Positions 42,978-51,262 of a DNA stretch of 64,000 nt are shown here, piece after piece. The notes beneath the pieces are model-generated. The model was given only the letters and a program-made list of their open reading frames with translations, was not told the origin of the DNA and ran no database searches. The position numbers and the translations under genes are program-made. Origin of the DNA: Iamia majanohamensis (GTDB taxonomy: Bacteria > Actinomycetota > Acidimicrobiia > Acidimicrobiales > Iamiaceae); contig NZ_CP116942.1 of NCBI RefSeq assembly GCF_028532485.1, positions 3,100,001 through 3,164,000 on the forward strand, read 5' to 3'. The stretch's first letter is position 1, and each line of letters starts with the position of its first letter.

Positions 42978-43772
42978 CTACGGGTGCGGGCCGCCCGTCC
43001 CCCAAACCACCCGGGGCCGCCCGATGCGGACCTGCACGCCGGGCGACCACAGGACGAGGGGCTCGCCCTCCGGCGGCGGCAGCCCGGCGGCGGCCGTGAG
43101 CGACTCGTCGCACGACAGGAGCTCGGCCCGGCGGAGCATCCACGGGCCGTGGTCGACCGCGGCCCAGAGGGGCAGGCGCCCGAACTGGTTGCCCAGGCCC
43201 CAGCGGGCGGTGACGAAGTGCTCGAGCTCGCCCACCTCGTCCGGCGGGACCACCTCCCCCAGCCGGACCCGGAGGTCGACCGAGGCGCCCGCGGTCGACC
43301 GGGGCCAGCGTCGCCGGGACGTGTGGTGGACGACGTCCCCGGTGCGCTCGGTGCGCATCCGGGCCCAGCAGTAGGGCAGGCCGTAGGTGGCCCGGGCCAC
43401 CAGGGCGGGCAGCAGGCGGGTCACGTCGAGGCTGGCGAACCACACCCCCCGGCGCCCGTCGGGGGCCACCAGGTAGGTGCGGACGTTGGTCTCGAGGAAG
43501 GTGGAGAGCCGGCCGAGCGGCGGCAGCCCGGGCGGGCGGACCCGGTGCATCAGGAACGGGATGATCCCGACCCACGCGGCGCCGTCGAAGGTGTCGACCC
43601 GGAACCCGGGGGGCAGCAGCCGCTGGACGACCTCGGGGTCGTAGCGCCAGTGGACCGAGGTGAGGTCCAGCCACCCCTGGTGCATCACCGGGCGGGCGAC
43701 GGGCGCGGTGGCGCGCGGGCGGACCGGCTCGGGGAGGGCGGCGCCGCCCGGGACCGTCACCTCGGGGGTCAC
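42978..43772 (-). CDS. DUF2071 (YqjF-like) family protein
   Basis: 264 residues from ATG at 43772. Family hallmarks: MHQGWLDLTSVHWRYDPEVVQRLLPPGFRVDTFDGAAWVG, FLMHRVRPPG, FLETNVRTYL and GVWFASLDVTRLLPALVARATYGLPY. The biochemical role of the family is unknown. It starts 5 bp from the stop of the glutathione peroxidase gene, so the two are probably co-transcribed. Confidence 0.85.
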   Translation of the reverse strand: MTPEVTVPGGAALPEPVRPRATAPVARPVMHQGWLDLTSVHWRYDPEVVQRLLPPGFRVDTFDGAAWVGIIPFLMHRVRPPGLPPLGRLSTFLETNVRTYLVAPDGRRGVWFASLDVTRLLPALVARATYGLPYCWARMRTERTGDVVHHTSRRRWPRSTAGASVDLRVRLGEVVPPDEVGELEHFVTARWGLGNQFGRLPLWAAVDHGPWMLRRAELLSCDESLTAAAGLPPPEGEPLVLWSPGVQVRIGRPRVVWGTGGPHP

Positions 43773-43776
43773 CGGC

Positions 43777-44265
43777 TCAGGAGGGCAGGGCGTCCTCGAT
43801 GGCGGCGGTGACCTTCGGGTCCTCGGGCTCGACCTGGGGGGCGAAGCGGGCCTTGACCTCGCCGTCGGGGCCGACGAGGAACTTCTCGAAGTTCCAGCGG
43901 ATGTCGCCCTGGTGGCCCTCGTCGTCGGCCACCTGGGTGAGCTCGGCGTAGAGGGGGTGGCGGTCGTCGCCGTTGACGTCGATCTTCTCGAACATCGGGA
44001 ACGACACGCCGTAGGTGGTGGAGCAGAAGGTCTGGATCTCCTCGGCCGTGCCCGGCTCCTGGCCCATGAACTGGTTGCAGGGGAAGCCGGCGACGGTGAA
44101 GCCGCGCGCCGCGTAGGTCTGCTGGAGGCGCTCCAGGCCCTCGTACTGGGGCGTGAGGCCGCACTTGGAGGCCACGTTGACGATGAGGGTGGCCTTGCCC
44201 TCCAGGTCGTGGAGGTCGGCCTCGGAGCCGTCGAGGGTGTGGACGTCGTGGTCGTAGAGGGCCAT
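43777..44265 (-). CDS. Glutathione peroxidase-family thiol peroxidase
   Basis: 162 residues from ATG at 44265. Peroxidatic Cys in NVASKCGLTPQYEGL, then FPCNQFMGQEPGT (second conserved Cys/Gln block) and IRWNFEKFLVGPDGEV (Trp/Asn of the catalytic tetrad). Cys rather than Sec at the active site. Bacterial members mostly use thioredoxin rather than glutathione, which suits an actinobacterium lacking glutathione. It reduces peroxides. Confidence 0.92.
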   Translation of the reverse strand: MALYDHDVHTLDGSEADLHDLEGKATLIVNVASKCGLTPQYEGLERLQQTYAARGFTVAGFPCNQFMGQEPGTAEEIQTFCSTTYGVSFPMFEKIDVNGDDRHPLYAELTQVADDEGHQGDIRWNFEKFLVGPDGEVKARFAPQVEPEDPKVTAAIEDALPS

Positions 44266-44390
44266 GGGGCCTCCCGGGGTCGTGGGGCGGGACCCTCGTC
44301 CTACCAGCCCCGTCACCCCTTCGGACCCCCTCCCCTCGAAATCGCTGCGCTGGTGGGCGGATGGCGCCCACCAGCGCTGCGGTCCCGGGG

Positions 44391-44744
44391 TCAGCGGCGG
44401 GGGCGGACGCGCCCGGCGCGCACCTCGACGCCCTCGGCGGCCAGGCGGCGGGCCTGCTCCTCCTCGTGGCCCGGGACGAGGCGTCCGGCGGCGTTGACCA
44501 CCCGCCACCACGGGAAGGCCCCGCCGGAGGTGGAGAGCACCCGGCCCACGGCCCGCGACCGGCCCGGCCAGCCCGCCTCGTCGGCGACCTCGCCGTAGGT
44601 CACCACGTCGCCGGCGACGAGCGACCGCAGCACCGCGGCCACCGCCCGCTCCAGGTCGGGGGCGGCCCCGTCCATGCGGTGGCGGGCCACCAGGGCGGCG
44701 GTGTGGGCGGGGTCGTCGGGCGCAGCCGCCTCGTCGTCGGTCAT
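44391..44744 (-). CDS. Alkyltransferase-like (ATL) MGMT-family protein
   Basis: 117 residues from ATG at 44744 (GTG one codon earlier). The C-terminal DNA-binding domain of MGMT is present: VAAVLRSLVAGDVVTYGEVADEAGWPGRSRAVGRVLS. The alkyl-acceptor box PCHRV is replaced by PWWRVV, so it cannot take up alkyl groups. ATL proteins bind O6-alkylguanine and pass it to nucleotide excision repair. No N-terminal MGMT domain. Confidence 0.86.
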   Translation of the reverse strand: MTDDEAAAPDDPAHTAALVARHRMDGAAPDLERAVAAVLRSLVAGDVVTYGEVADEAGWPGRSRAVGRVLSTSGGAFPWWRVVNAAGRLVPGHEEEQARRLAAEGVEVRAGRVRPRR

Positions 44745-44833
44745 CACCCCACCATCACACCCGCGGCCGCGGACCGGGGCCGACCCGGGCCCGCGGCGGC
44801 GATGGCGACGGGAGCGGTCGGTAGGGTCGGGCC

Positions 44834-45646
44834 GTGGACGCGCCGACCGACCTCGATGTCCACCTGGCCCGGATCTCGGACCAGGGCTACACGGTCCTCG
44901 AGGGCGTGCTCGACGACGACCTCCTCGCCGCCGTCGACGACGCCCTGGCCCGGCTGGAGCACGAGCTGGAGGCCGAGCCGGCGGCCAACGCCTTCGAGGG
45001 CCACGCCACGGTCCGCATCTACAACCTCCTGGCCCGGGACCGGGTCTTCGAGCAGGTGCCGGTGCACCCGGCGGTCCTGCCGGTGGTCGAGGGCGTGATC
45101 GGACGGTCCCCCCTGGTGTCGTCGCTCTCGTCCATCGCCATCGACGGCGGGGAGGCGGCCCAACCGCTCCACGTCGACGACGCCGTGATCCCCCTCCCCC
45201 GCCCCCACCCGCCGGTCATCTGCAACTCGATGTGGGCCCTGACCGACTTCACCGAGGCCAACGGGGCCACCCGGCTCGTCCCCGGCTCCCACCACCGCGA
45301 CCACGCTCCGGAGTTCGGCCGCGACCACCCCAGCGTCCCCGCCGAGATGGCCCGGGGCTCGGTGCTGGTCTGGCCCGGGTCGCTGTGGCACGGCGGCGGG
45401 GCCAACACCACCGAGGTCCGTCGCACCGGGCTGGCCATGAACTACTGCGCGGGCTGGGTGCGCCAGCAGGAGAACCAGCAGCTGGGCATCCCCCTGGAGG
45501 TGGCCCGCCGCTTCTCGCCGGAGCTGCAGGAGCTGTGCGGCTTCGGCGTCTACCGGGGCCTCATCGGCCACATCGACAAGCACGCCCCCGCCCAGCTGCT
45601 GCTGGGCGGCCGGGGCGAGCAGAGCCTCTTCGACGCGGTGCCGTGA
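44834..45646 (+). CDS. Phytanoyl-CoA dioxygenase (PhyH)-family Fe(II)/2-oxoglutarate oxygenase
   Basis: 270 residues from GTG at 44834. Double-stranded beta-helix with iron ligands His and Asp in PLHVDDAVIPL and the distal His in LWHGGGANTT, plus NSMWALTDFTEANGATRLVPGSHH, the standard PhyH core. It should hydroxylate a small molecule or acyl chain; the substrate is unknown. Its stop overlaps the start of the next gene (GTGA). Confidence 0.87.
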   Translation: MDAPTDLDVHLARISDQGYTVLEGVLDDDLLAAVDDALARLEHELEAEPAANAFEGHATVRIYNLLARDRVFEQVPVHPAVLPVVEGVIGRSPLVSSLSSIAIDGGEAAQPLHVDDAVIPLPRPHPPVICNSMWALTDFTEANGATRLVPGSHHRDHAPEFGRDHPSVPAEMARGSVLVWPGSLWHGGGANTTEVRRTGLAMNYCAGWVRQQENQQLGIPLEVARRFSPELQELCGFGVYRGLIGHIDKHAPAQLLLGGRGEQSLFDAVP

Positions 45647-46467
45647 GCGCGCAGCCCGGGCCCGGCCCCCTCGAGGCGGTGGAGGAGTGGCCCTGCAGCC
45701 ACGTGTCCGCCGCCGTGGTCGACCGCGGCCAGGGCATCCGCTGGGCCATCGGCGACCTCGACCATCGCTACGCCCTGGCCTCGGTCACCAAGCCCCTCGT
45801 GGCCACCGCTGCCCTCCTCGCCGTGGAGGAGGGCAGCCTGGCCCTCGACCGCCCCGCCGGGCCCGAGGGCGCCACCGTCGCCCACCTGCTGGCCCACGCC
45901 TCGGGCCTCGGCCTCGACGGCCGGGAGCTGGCCTCGCCCGAGCACCGCCGCATCTACAGCAACACCGGCTACGAGGTCCTGGGCGAGGTCATGGAGGCCG
46001 ACACCGGGATCCCCGTCGCCACCTACCTGGCCGAGGGCGTCCTCGGTCCGCTCGGCATGGCCTCGACCAGCCTCGACGGGTCCCCGGCCTGGGCCGCCAC
46101 CAGCACCGCGGCCGACCTGGCCCGGTGGGCCGGGGAGCTCCTCGCCCCCCGCCTGCTGGCCGCCTCGACCGTGGAGCGGGCCCGCACCGTGGCCTTCCCC
46201 GGCCTCGAGGGCCTGGTGCCCGGCTACGGCAAGCAGTCCCCCAACGACTGGGGCCTCGGCTTCGAGATCAAGGGCACCAAGGACCCGCACTGGACCGCGC
46301 CCGACGGCAGCCCCGCCACCTTCGGCCACTTCGGGCGCAGCGGCACCTTCGTGTGGATCGACCCCGACGCGGCCCGGGCCCTGGTCGTGCTCACCGACGA
46401 GGAGTTCGAGGCCTGGGCCAAGCCCCGCTGGCCCGCCCTCTCGAGCGCCGTCCTCGCCGCCCCCTGA
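45643..46467 (+). CDS. Serine hydrolase, class C beta-lactamase/esterase fold
   Basis: 274 residues from GTG at 45643. Penicillin-binding-protein fold motifs: ASVTKPLVATAAL (S-x-x-K), IYSNTGYEVLGEVME (Y-x-N) and FGHFGRSG (H-x-G). No signal peptide, so it is probably a cytoplasmic esterase or peptidase rather than a true beta-lactamase. Translationally coupled to the PhyH dioxygenase, suggesting a shared substrate or pathway. Confidence 0.87.
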   Translation: MSAQPGPGPLEAVEEWPCSHVSAAVVDRGQGIRWAIGDLDHRYALASVTKPLVATAALLAVEEGSLALDRPAGPEGATVAHLLAHASGLGLDGRELASPEHRRIYSNTGYEVLGEVMEADTGIPVATYLAEGVLGPLGMASTSLDGSPAWAATSTAADLARWAGELLAPRLLAASTVERARTVAFPGLEGLVPGYGKQSPNDWGLGFEIKGTKDPHWTAPDGSPATFGHFGRSGTFVWIDPDAARALVVLTDEEFEAWAKPRWPALSSAVLAAP

Positions 46468-46657
46468 CCCCGGTCGGCCACCCGGGAGGTGGCGCTCGGG
46501 TGGTCCCCGGCACGACCCGCGCCCGCCGTCAGGCGACGTCGGGGGGAGCTGGGGAGGAAGGGCTCATGGCCGGGACCGACCGGCCGATGGGGGCGGATGC
46601 GAGCGGACACGCGTCGCTCGACGCGCAGCGGACCGGGCTCCCCCGAGGGGGAGCGGC

Positions 46658-47695
46658 GTGCTGCCTGAGCTGCGCGCCCGGCGGGCGTTGGCCAGCGTGG
46701 GTCTGCGGCCGGACGTCCACCTCGACCCCGTCGCGAGCGTGAACAACGAGGTGTGGATGACCTCCGACCTCGTGGTCCGGGTCAGCTGCCGGCCCGAGCA
46801 GCGCCTCCGCCGGGAGTCCCAGCTGGCCCAGGTCCTGCCCGCGGGCGTGGGCTACCCGCCCATGGTCGGGTGGGGCGCGGAGATGGGCAGCGAGTGGCTC
46901 GTGCTCCACCGGGTGCCGGGGGTGCCCCTCAGCCGGGCCTGGCCCACCATGAGCCGGGACCAGCGCCGGGCCGCGATCGGCGACCTCGCCGCCCGCCTGC
47001 GCCTCATCCACGCCACCACCACCCCCGCGCTGGCGCCGCTGCGGCACCTGCCCCAGCAGCTCGACCCGGCCCCGTCGGGAACCATGGCGGTGGCCCGGCT
47101 GGTCGTGGCCCTGGGCCGGGCCGGGAACCTGGCCCACGTCGACAGCCGGGTGACCGACGCCCTGGCCCAGATGGTGCGGGACCTGGCCCCCTGCCTGGAG
47201 CCGTTCACGGCCCGGACGCTCATCCACGGCGACCTCAGCTTCGAGAACGTCCTCTGGGACGCCCGCGAGGGGCAGGTCACCGCCATCCTCGACTTCGAGT
47301 GGGCGCGGGGCGCGCCGGCCGACCTCGACCTCGACGTCCTGCTGCGGTACTGCGCCTACCCGGACCTCCACGTGCCGACCAGCTACTCCGAGAGCACCCA
47401 CGCCCGGGACTACGTCGAGGTGCCGTTCTGGCTGGCCGAGGACTACCCGGAGCTGTTCTCCCGCCCCGGCCAGCTCGACCGCTGCCGGGTCTACGCCGCG
47501 GCGTGGGACGTCGACGAGCTGCTCGACTACCCGCCGAGCGGGCCGCCGTCGAGCCTCGACGAGCGCCACCCCTACCGTCGCCTCATCGCCCTCCTCGACG
47601 GCGACTCCCACCTCGACCGCATGGACCGCACCGAGCGCACCCCCGAGCCCCGCCCCCCGTCGCTCGCCGACGCCCCCTCCGTCCCCACCAGCTGA
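46658..47695 (+). CDS. Aminoglycoside phosphotransferase (APH)-family kinase-like protein
   Basis: 345 residues from GTG at 46658. Protein-kinase-like fold: catalytic loop TLIHGDLSFENVLWD (HGD-x4-N) and metal-binding ILDFEWA (DFE for DFG). The N-lobe has VNNEVWMTSDLVVRVS but a weak P-loop. Substrates of such genes range from aminoglycosides to choline and sugars, so an antibiotic role should not be assumed. No neighbour suggests a substrate. Confidence 0.82.
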   Translation: MLPELRARRALASVGLRPDVHLDPVASVNNEVWMTSDLVVRVSCRPEQRLRRESQLAQVLPAGVGYPPMVGWGAEMGSEWLVLHRVPGVPLSRAWPTMSRDQRRAAIGDLAARLRLIHATTTPALAPLRHLPQQLDPAPSGTMAVARLVVALGRAGNLAHVDSRVTDALAQMVRDLAPCLEPFTARTLIHGDLSFENVLWDAREGQVTAILDFEWARGAPADLDLDVLLRYCAYPDLHVPTSYSESTHARDYVEVPFWLAEDYPELFSRPGQLDRCRVYAAAWDVDELLDYPPSGPPSSLDERHPYRRLIALLDGDSHLDRMDRTERTPEPRPPSLADAPSVPTS

Positions 47696-48118
47696 CCCCC
47701 GCCCCCAGGACGTGCCCGAACCGGGCCGGGATCCGGTCCCCAGGACCACCAGATCCCGCGCCACTTCGCAGGAGGACGCCCGGCCGAGGGCGTGACCGAC
47801 CGCGGACGAGGCCGCAGCCACCCTCCGGCACCGCCACCGCAGTCGCACCGAGGACCCGCAGCCCGGCGGAGCCGCTGGAGGCCTGGCCGGGGCGTGGCCG
47901 ACCGGGGACGAGGCCGCAGCCACCGCCCGGCACCGCGAGTGAAGACCCGGCGGAGGAGGTGCAGCCCGGCGGAGCCGCTGGGGGGTGCGGGGGGCCTCCC
48001 CCCGCAGAGGAGGGTGGCTGCGAGGCACGAGCCGCCACCCTCCGGGATCCCTCGGTGCGAGCGCAGCGAGCCCGACCAGCTCGAGGGAACGGAGCGCAGC
48101 GAGTGACCTCGAAGACCC
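47696..48118. repeat. Intergenic palindrome and repeat cluster
   Basis: No gene in 423 bp between convergent genes. It holds a copy of the GAACCGGGCCGGGATC palindrome (47715-47768). Two 89-bp similar units follow, 102 bp apart (47791-47879 and 47893-47981; shared blocks GGACGAGGCCGCAGCCACC and GCAGCCCGGCGGAGCCGCTG). Two further hairpins come next: one of TGCGGGGGG/TCCCCCCGCA around 47987-48006, one of GAGGGTGGC/GCCACCCTC around 48010-48043. Transcription from both sides probably ends here. Confidence 0.6.
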
Positions 48119-49315
48119 CTACTCGTCCGCCAGGCGGCCCCACTGCTCGGTGGGGGCGGGCTGGCGGCCGGAGGGGAAGTCGGCCAGGGCCCCGGTGGGG
48201 GCGGCGTCCCAGCGGGCGAAGGTGAGCGGCGTCTGCAGCCAGAGGGTGAGGAGCTGGGCCACGGCCTCGATGGAGCGGACGTGGGTGCGCTCCCAGCCGT
48301 GGCTGCCGTCGAGGCCGAAGGCCACCAGGGCGGCCCGGGTGCCGGCCCCGGCCTCCAGGGCGGCGGCCACGTCGGAGCGGTACCAGCGGAAAAGGTCCCG
48401 GGCGTAGGGGAGGTCGTGGTCGCGGCACAGCCGGCACAGCCGACGGGTGAGGTGGTAGTCGAAGGGCCCGGTCATGTCGCCCATGGGGATGGTGACGCCG
48501 TCCTCGATGCTCTGCTGGCCGGGGGCGCAGACGGCGTTGTCGACCGACACCATCTCGGCCACGTCGGCGTCGAGGCCGTGGCTCGCGCCCTGGCCGATCT
48601 CCTCGGCGATGGTCACGAGCAGGCTGGCCCTGTGGGGCAGCACCACGTCGCCCTCCACGATGGCCCGCACGGCGGCGAGGGCAGCGGCCACGCCGGCCTT
48701 GCCGTCGAGGTGGCGGCTGACGAGGAACCCGGCGTCGGTGAGCTCGGGGGTGGCGTCGAGGGCCACGAAGTCGCCGACCTGGATGCCGAGGCGGGCCAGG
48801 TCGTCCTCGTCGTTCGCCAGCTCGTCGACGCGGACCTCCACGTGCTCCCACCCGATCCCCTGGGTGTCGATCTCGTCGCCGAAGGCGTGGCCGCTGGCCT
48901 TGAGGGGCATGACGGTGCCGCTGTAGGTGCGGTCGGGGTCCTCGGCGAAGACCTTGACCCGCGCCCCCTCGGCGAAGCGGGCGCTGAAGGTGCCCACGGG
49001 GGCGAGCTCCAGGCGGCCGTTGGGCTTGAGGGCCCGGACCATGCACCCGATGGTGTCGGCGTGCACGACCAGCGCCCGGTCGACCGACTCGGACCGGCCC
49101 GGCAGCTCGGCCAGCAGCGACCCGCGCCGGGTGAGGCGGAAGGGCAGGCCCAGGTCGGTGAGCACGTCACCGACGTACTGCATCACCGCGTCGGTGCGGC
49201 CCGACGGGCTGGGGATGCGCAGCATCTGGAACAGGACCTCGAGGGACCACTCCATGTCGATGGGCAAGGTCCCCCCGGTGCCGGGGTCCATCTCGTCCTC
49301 GTGGGCGTCGATCAT
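48119..49315 (-). CDS. M42-family peptidase of the NAGGN osmoprotectant system
   Basis: 398 residues from ATG at 49315; its first base overlaps the ngg stop. Metallopeptidase with VVHADTIGCMVRAL (first metal His/Asp), FLVSRHLDGKAGVAAALAAV (bridging Asp), LLVTIAEEIGQGAS (catalytic Glu pair) and a late GSHGWERTHVRS His. This subfamily is consistently linked to NAGGN synthesis genes. It may trim or recycle the dipeptide osmolyte. Last gene of the operon. Confidence 0.88.
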   Translation of the reverse strand: MIDAHEDEMDPGTGGTLPIDMEWSLEVLFQMLRIPSPSGRTDAVMQYVGDVLTDLGLPFRLTRRGSLLAELPGRSESVDRALVVHADTIGCMVRALKPNGRLELAPVGTFSARFAEGARVKVFAEDPDRTYSGTVMPLKASGHAFGDEIDTQGIGWEHVEVRVDELANDEDDLARLGIQVGDFVALDATPELTDAGFLVSRHLDGKAGVAAALAAVRAIVEGDVVLPHRASLLVTIAEEIGQGASHGLDADVAEMVSVDNAVCAPGQQSIEDGVTIPMGDMTGPFDYHLTRRLCRLCRDHDLPYARDLFRWYRSDVAAALEAGAGTRAALVAFGLDGSHGWERTHVRSIEAVAQLLTLWLQTPLTFARWDAAPTGALADFPSGRQPAPTEQWGRLADE

Positions 49316-51225
49316 CAGTGGTCGGTGGCTCCTTCGGGGGTCCAGACGCGGGGGAGTCCCCGGTTGCCGGGGAAGAGGAAGTCGACGAACGCGGCCGCGG
49401 TGGGCTGGGGCTCGTGGTTGGCCAGCCCCGGGCGCTCGTTCGCCTCGATGAACACGTACTCGGGGGCCCGGACGTCGGGCACGAGCAGGTCGATGCCGGT
49501 CACGGGGATGTCGATGGCGCGGGCCGCGGTGGTGGCCACGGTCCGCAGGTCGGGGTGCACCTCGGCGGTCACGTCGTGGATGGTGCCACCGGTGTGGAGG
49601 TTGGCCGTGCGCCGCACCCGGAGCCGGACGCCCTCGGCCAGCACGTCGTCGAGGCCGTGGCCGGCCTCCTCGATGGTGGCGATGGTGACGTCGTCGATGG
49701 GGATGCTCGACTCGCCCCCGGTGGCGGCCTGGCGCCGACGGCTCTGGGCCTCCATCAGGTCGCGGATGGTGGCCTCGCCGGTGCCGACCACCTCGGCCGG
49801 GCGGCGCACCGCGGCGGCGACCACCTCGCCGTCGATGACCACGAGGCGGAGGTCGTCGCCCGGCGCCCGCTCCTCGATGAGGACGTCGGGGCAGTGCTCG
49901 CGGGCGCGGGCGCAGGCCCGGGCCAGCTCGTCGGGCCCGGAGATGCCGACGGTGATGCCGAGGCCCTGCTCCCCCCGGACCGGCTTCACCACGGCGTCGC
50001 CCACCTCCTCGAGGAAGGCGGCGTCGTCGTCGTCGAAGGTGGCCAGCCGGCCCTGCGGGACGGTGATGCCCGCCTCGGCCACGATGCGACGGGTGAGGCG
50101 CTTGTCGTCGCAGCGGCTCATGGCCACCGCGGTGGTGTACTCCGAGAGGGCCTCCCGGGTGACGACGGTGCGCCCGCCGTGGGTGAGGCGCAGCTCGCCG
50201 GCCTCGGCGTCGAGGACCTCGACGCGGATCCCCCGTCGGATGGCCTCGTCGGCGATGATCCGCGCGTAGGGGTTGAGGTCCTCGATGGTCTCGGTGGGCA
50301 GCGAGGTGAAGAGGGGCTCGTTGATGGCGTTCTTGCGCTTGACCCCGTAGACGGGGACGCGGGCGAAGCCGAGCTTCTCGTAGAGGGCGATGGCGGCGTC
50401 GTTGTCGTGGACGACCGAGAGGTCCATGTAGCTGCGGCCCCGCTCCCGGAAGACCTGGGCCAGGGCCCCGACGAGGGTGCGGCCCACGCCCGGGACCGAG
50501 CAGTCCGGGTCCACGGCCAGGCACCAGAGGCTGGAGCCGCGCTCGGGGTCGTGGAACAGGCGCTCGTGGTCGATGCCGGTGACGGTCCCCAGGATCTCCC
50601 CCGTGTCGGCCCGCACGGCGACGAGGTAGAGGACGTGGTCGGTCTCGGCGTGGTTGCGCCAGAGGACGTCGGGCGGAGCGGGCACCATGCCGCAGCGCAC
50701 GTAGATGCGGTCCATGGCCTCGGCGTCGTCGGTGCCCTGGATGGGGCGGACCACGACGCCGGGGGCGACGGGGGGCTCGGCGTCGGTGGGGGTGAACCGC
50801 AGCCGGTAGGTGTAGCTGGGGTCGATGAAGAACTCGTGGGGGTGGCGGGCCACGAACACGTGGGGGTCGCGCAGGTAGAGGCAGATGTCGCGCCGGCCGT
50901 GGACCTCTTGGCGCAGCACGCTCGCCATCGTCCGCTGGTCGGCGAAGGTCTGCCCGAAGACCAGCTGGCCCCACCCGCAGTCGAGGACCACGTCCTGGTC
51001 CATCGTCTCCTGCAGGTGGGTGGGGGGCGTGTCCCACGGGGTGGTGGTGATGGCCTCGGCGTGGTCCCAGCCGTCGTCGGCGGGGCGGCGGGCCCGGCCC
51101 GGCAGCTCGTCGTCGGGGGGCCCGGCGCCGTGGCTCGTCCAGCCGCCGACGGCGTGGTCGACGCCGCCCTCGGGGTCGGGCGTGTGGCCGCTGGCCTTGG
51201 GGCGGTCCTCGTCGGGGGGGCTCAC
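49315..51225 (-). CDS. ngg: N-acetylglutaminylglutamine synthetase
   Basis: 636 residues from GTG at 51225. Two domains: an N-terminal GNAT acetyltransferase (about 115-310, with DPDCSVPGVGRTLVGALAQVFRERGR acetyl-CoA loop and NDAAIALYEKLGFARVPVYG), then an ATP-grasp ligase (about 330-625; VVKPVRGEQGLGITVGI, LIEERAPGDDLRLVVIDG, FIEANERPGLANH). It acetylates glutamine and joins a second glutamine. Upstream asnO and downstream peptidase complete the NAGGN cluster. NAGGN is a dipeptide osmolyte made under salt stress. Confidence 0.93.
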   Translation of the reverse strand: MSPPDEDRPKASGHTPDPEGGVDHAVGGWTSHGAGPPDDELPGRARRPADDGWDHAEAITTTPWDTPPTHLQETMDQDVVLDCGWGQLVFGQTFADQRTMASVLRQEVHGRRDICLYLRDPHVFVARHPHEFFIDPSYTYRLRFTPTDAEPPVAPGVVVRPIQGTDDAEAMDRIYVRCGMVPAPPDVLWRNHAETDHVLYLVAVRADTGEILGTVTGIDHERLFHDPERGSSLWCLAVDPDCSVPGVGRTLVGALAQVFRERGRSYMDLSVVHDNDAAIALYEKLGFARVPVYGVKRKNAINEPLFTSLPTETIEDLNPYARIIADEAIRRGIRVEVLDAEAGELRLTHGGRTVVTREALSEYTTAVAMSRCDDKRLTRRIVAEAGITVPQGRLATFDDDDAAFLEEVGDAVVKPVRGEQGLGITVGISGPDELARACARAREHCPDVLIEERAPGDDLRLVVIDGEVVAAAVRRPAEVVGTGEATIRDLMEAQSRRRQAATGGESSIPIDDVTIATIEEAGHGLDDVLAEGVRLRVRRTANLHTGGTIHDVTAEVHPDLRTVATTAARAIDIPVTGIDLLVPDVRAPEYVFIEANERPGLANHEPQPTAAAFVDFLFPGNRGLPRVWTPEGATDH

Positions 51226-51262
51226 GGCGCCGCGCCCTCGCCGGCCGCCACGGACACGGCGG

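Noticed and set aside
45643-46467. Beta-lactamase resistance gene
   Set aside because: No signal peptide and coupled to a PhyH oxygenase; the motifs fit a general serine hydrolase.
46658-47695. Aminoglycoside resistance gene
   Set aside because: The APH fold is shared by many small-molecule kinases and nothing nearby supports antibiotic resistance.
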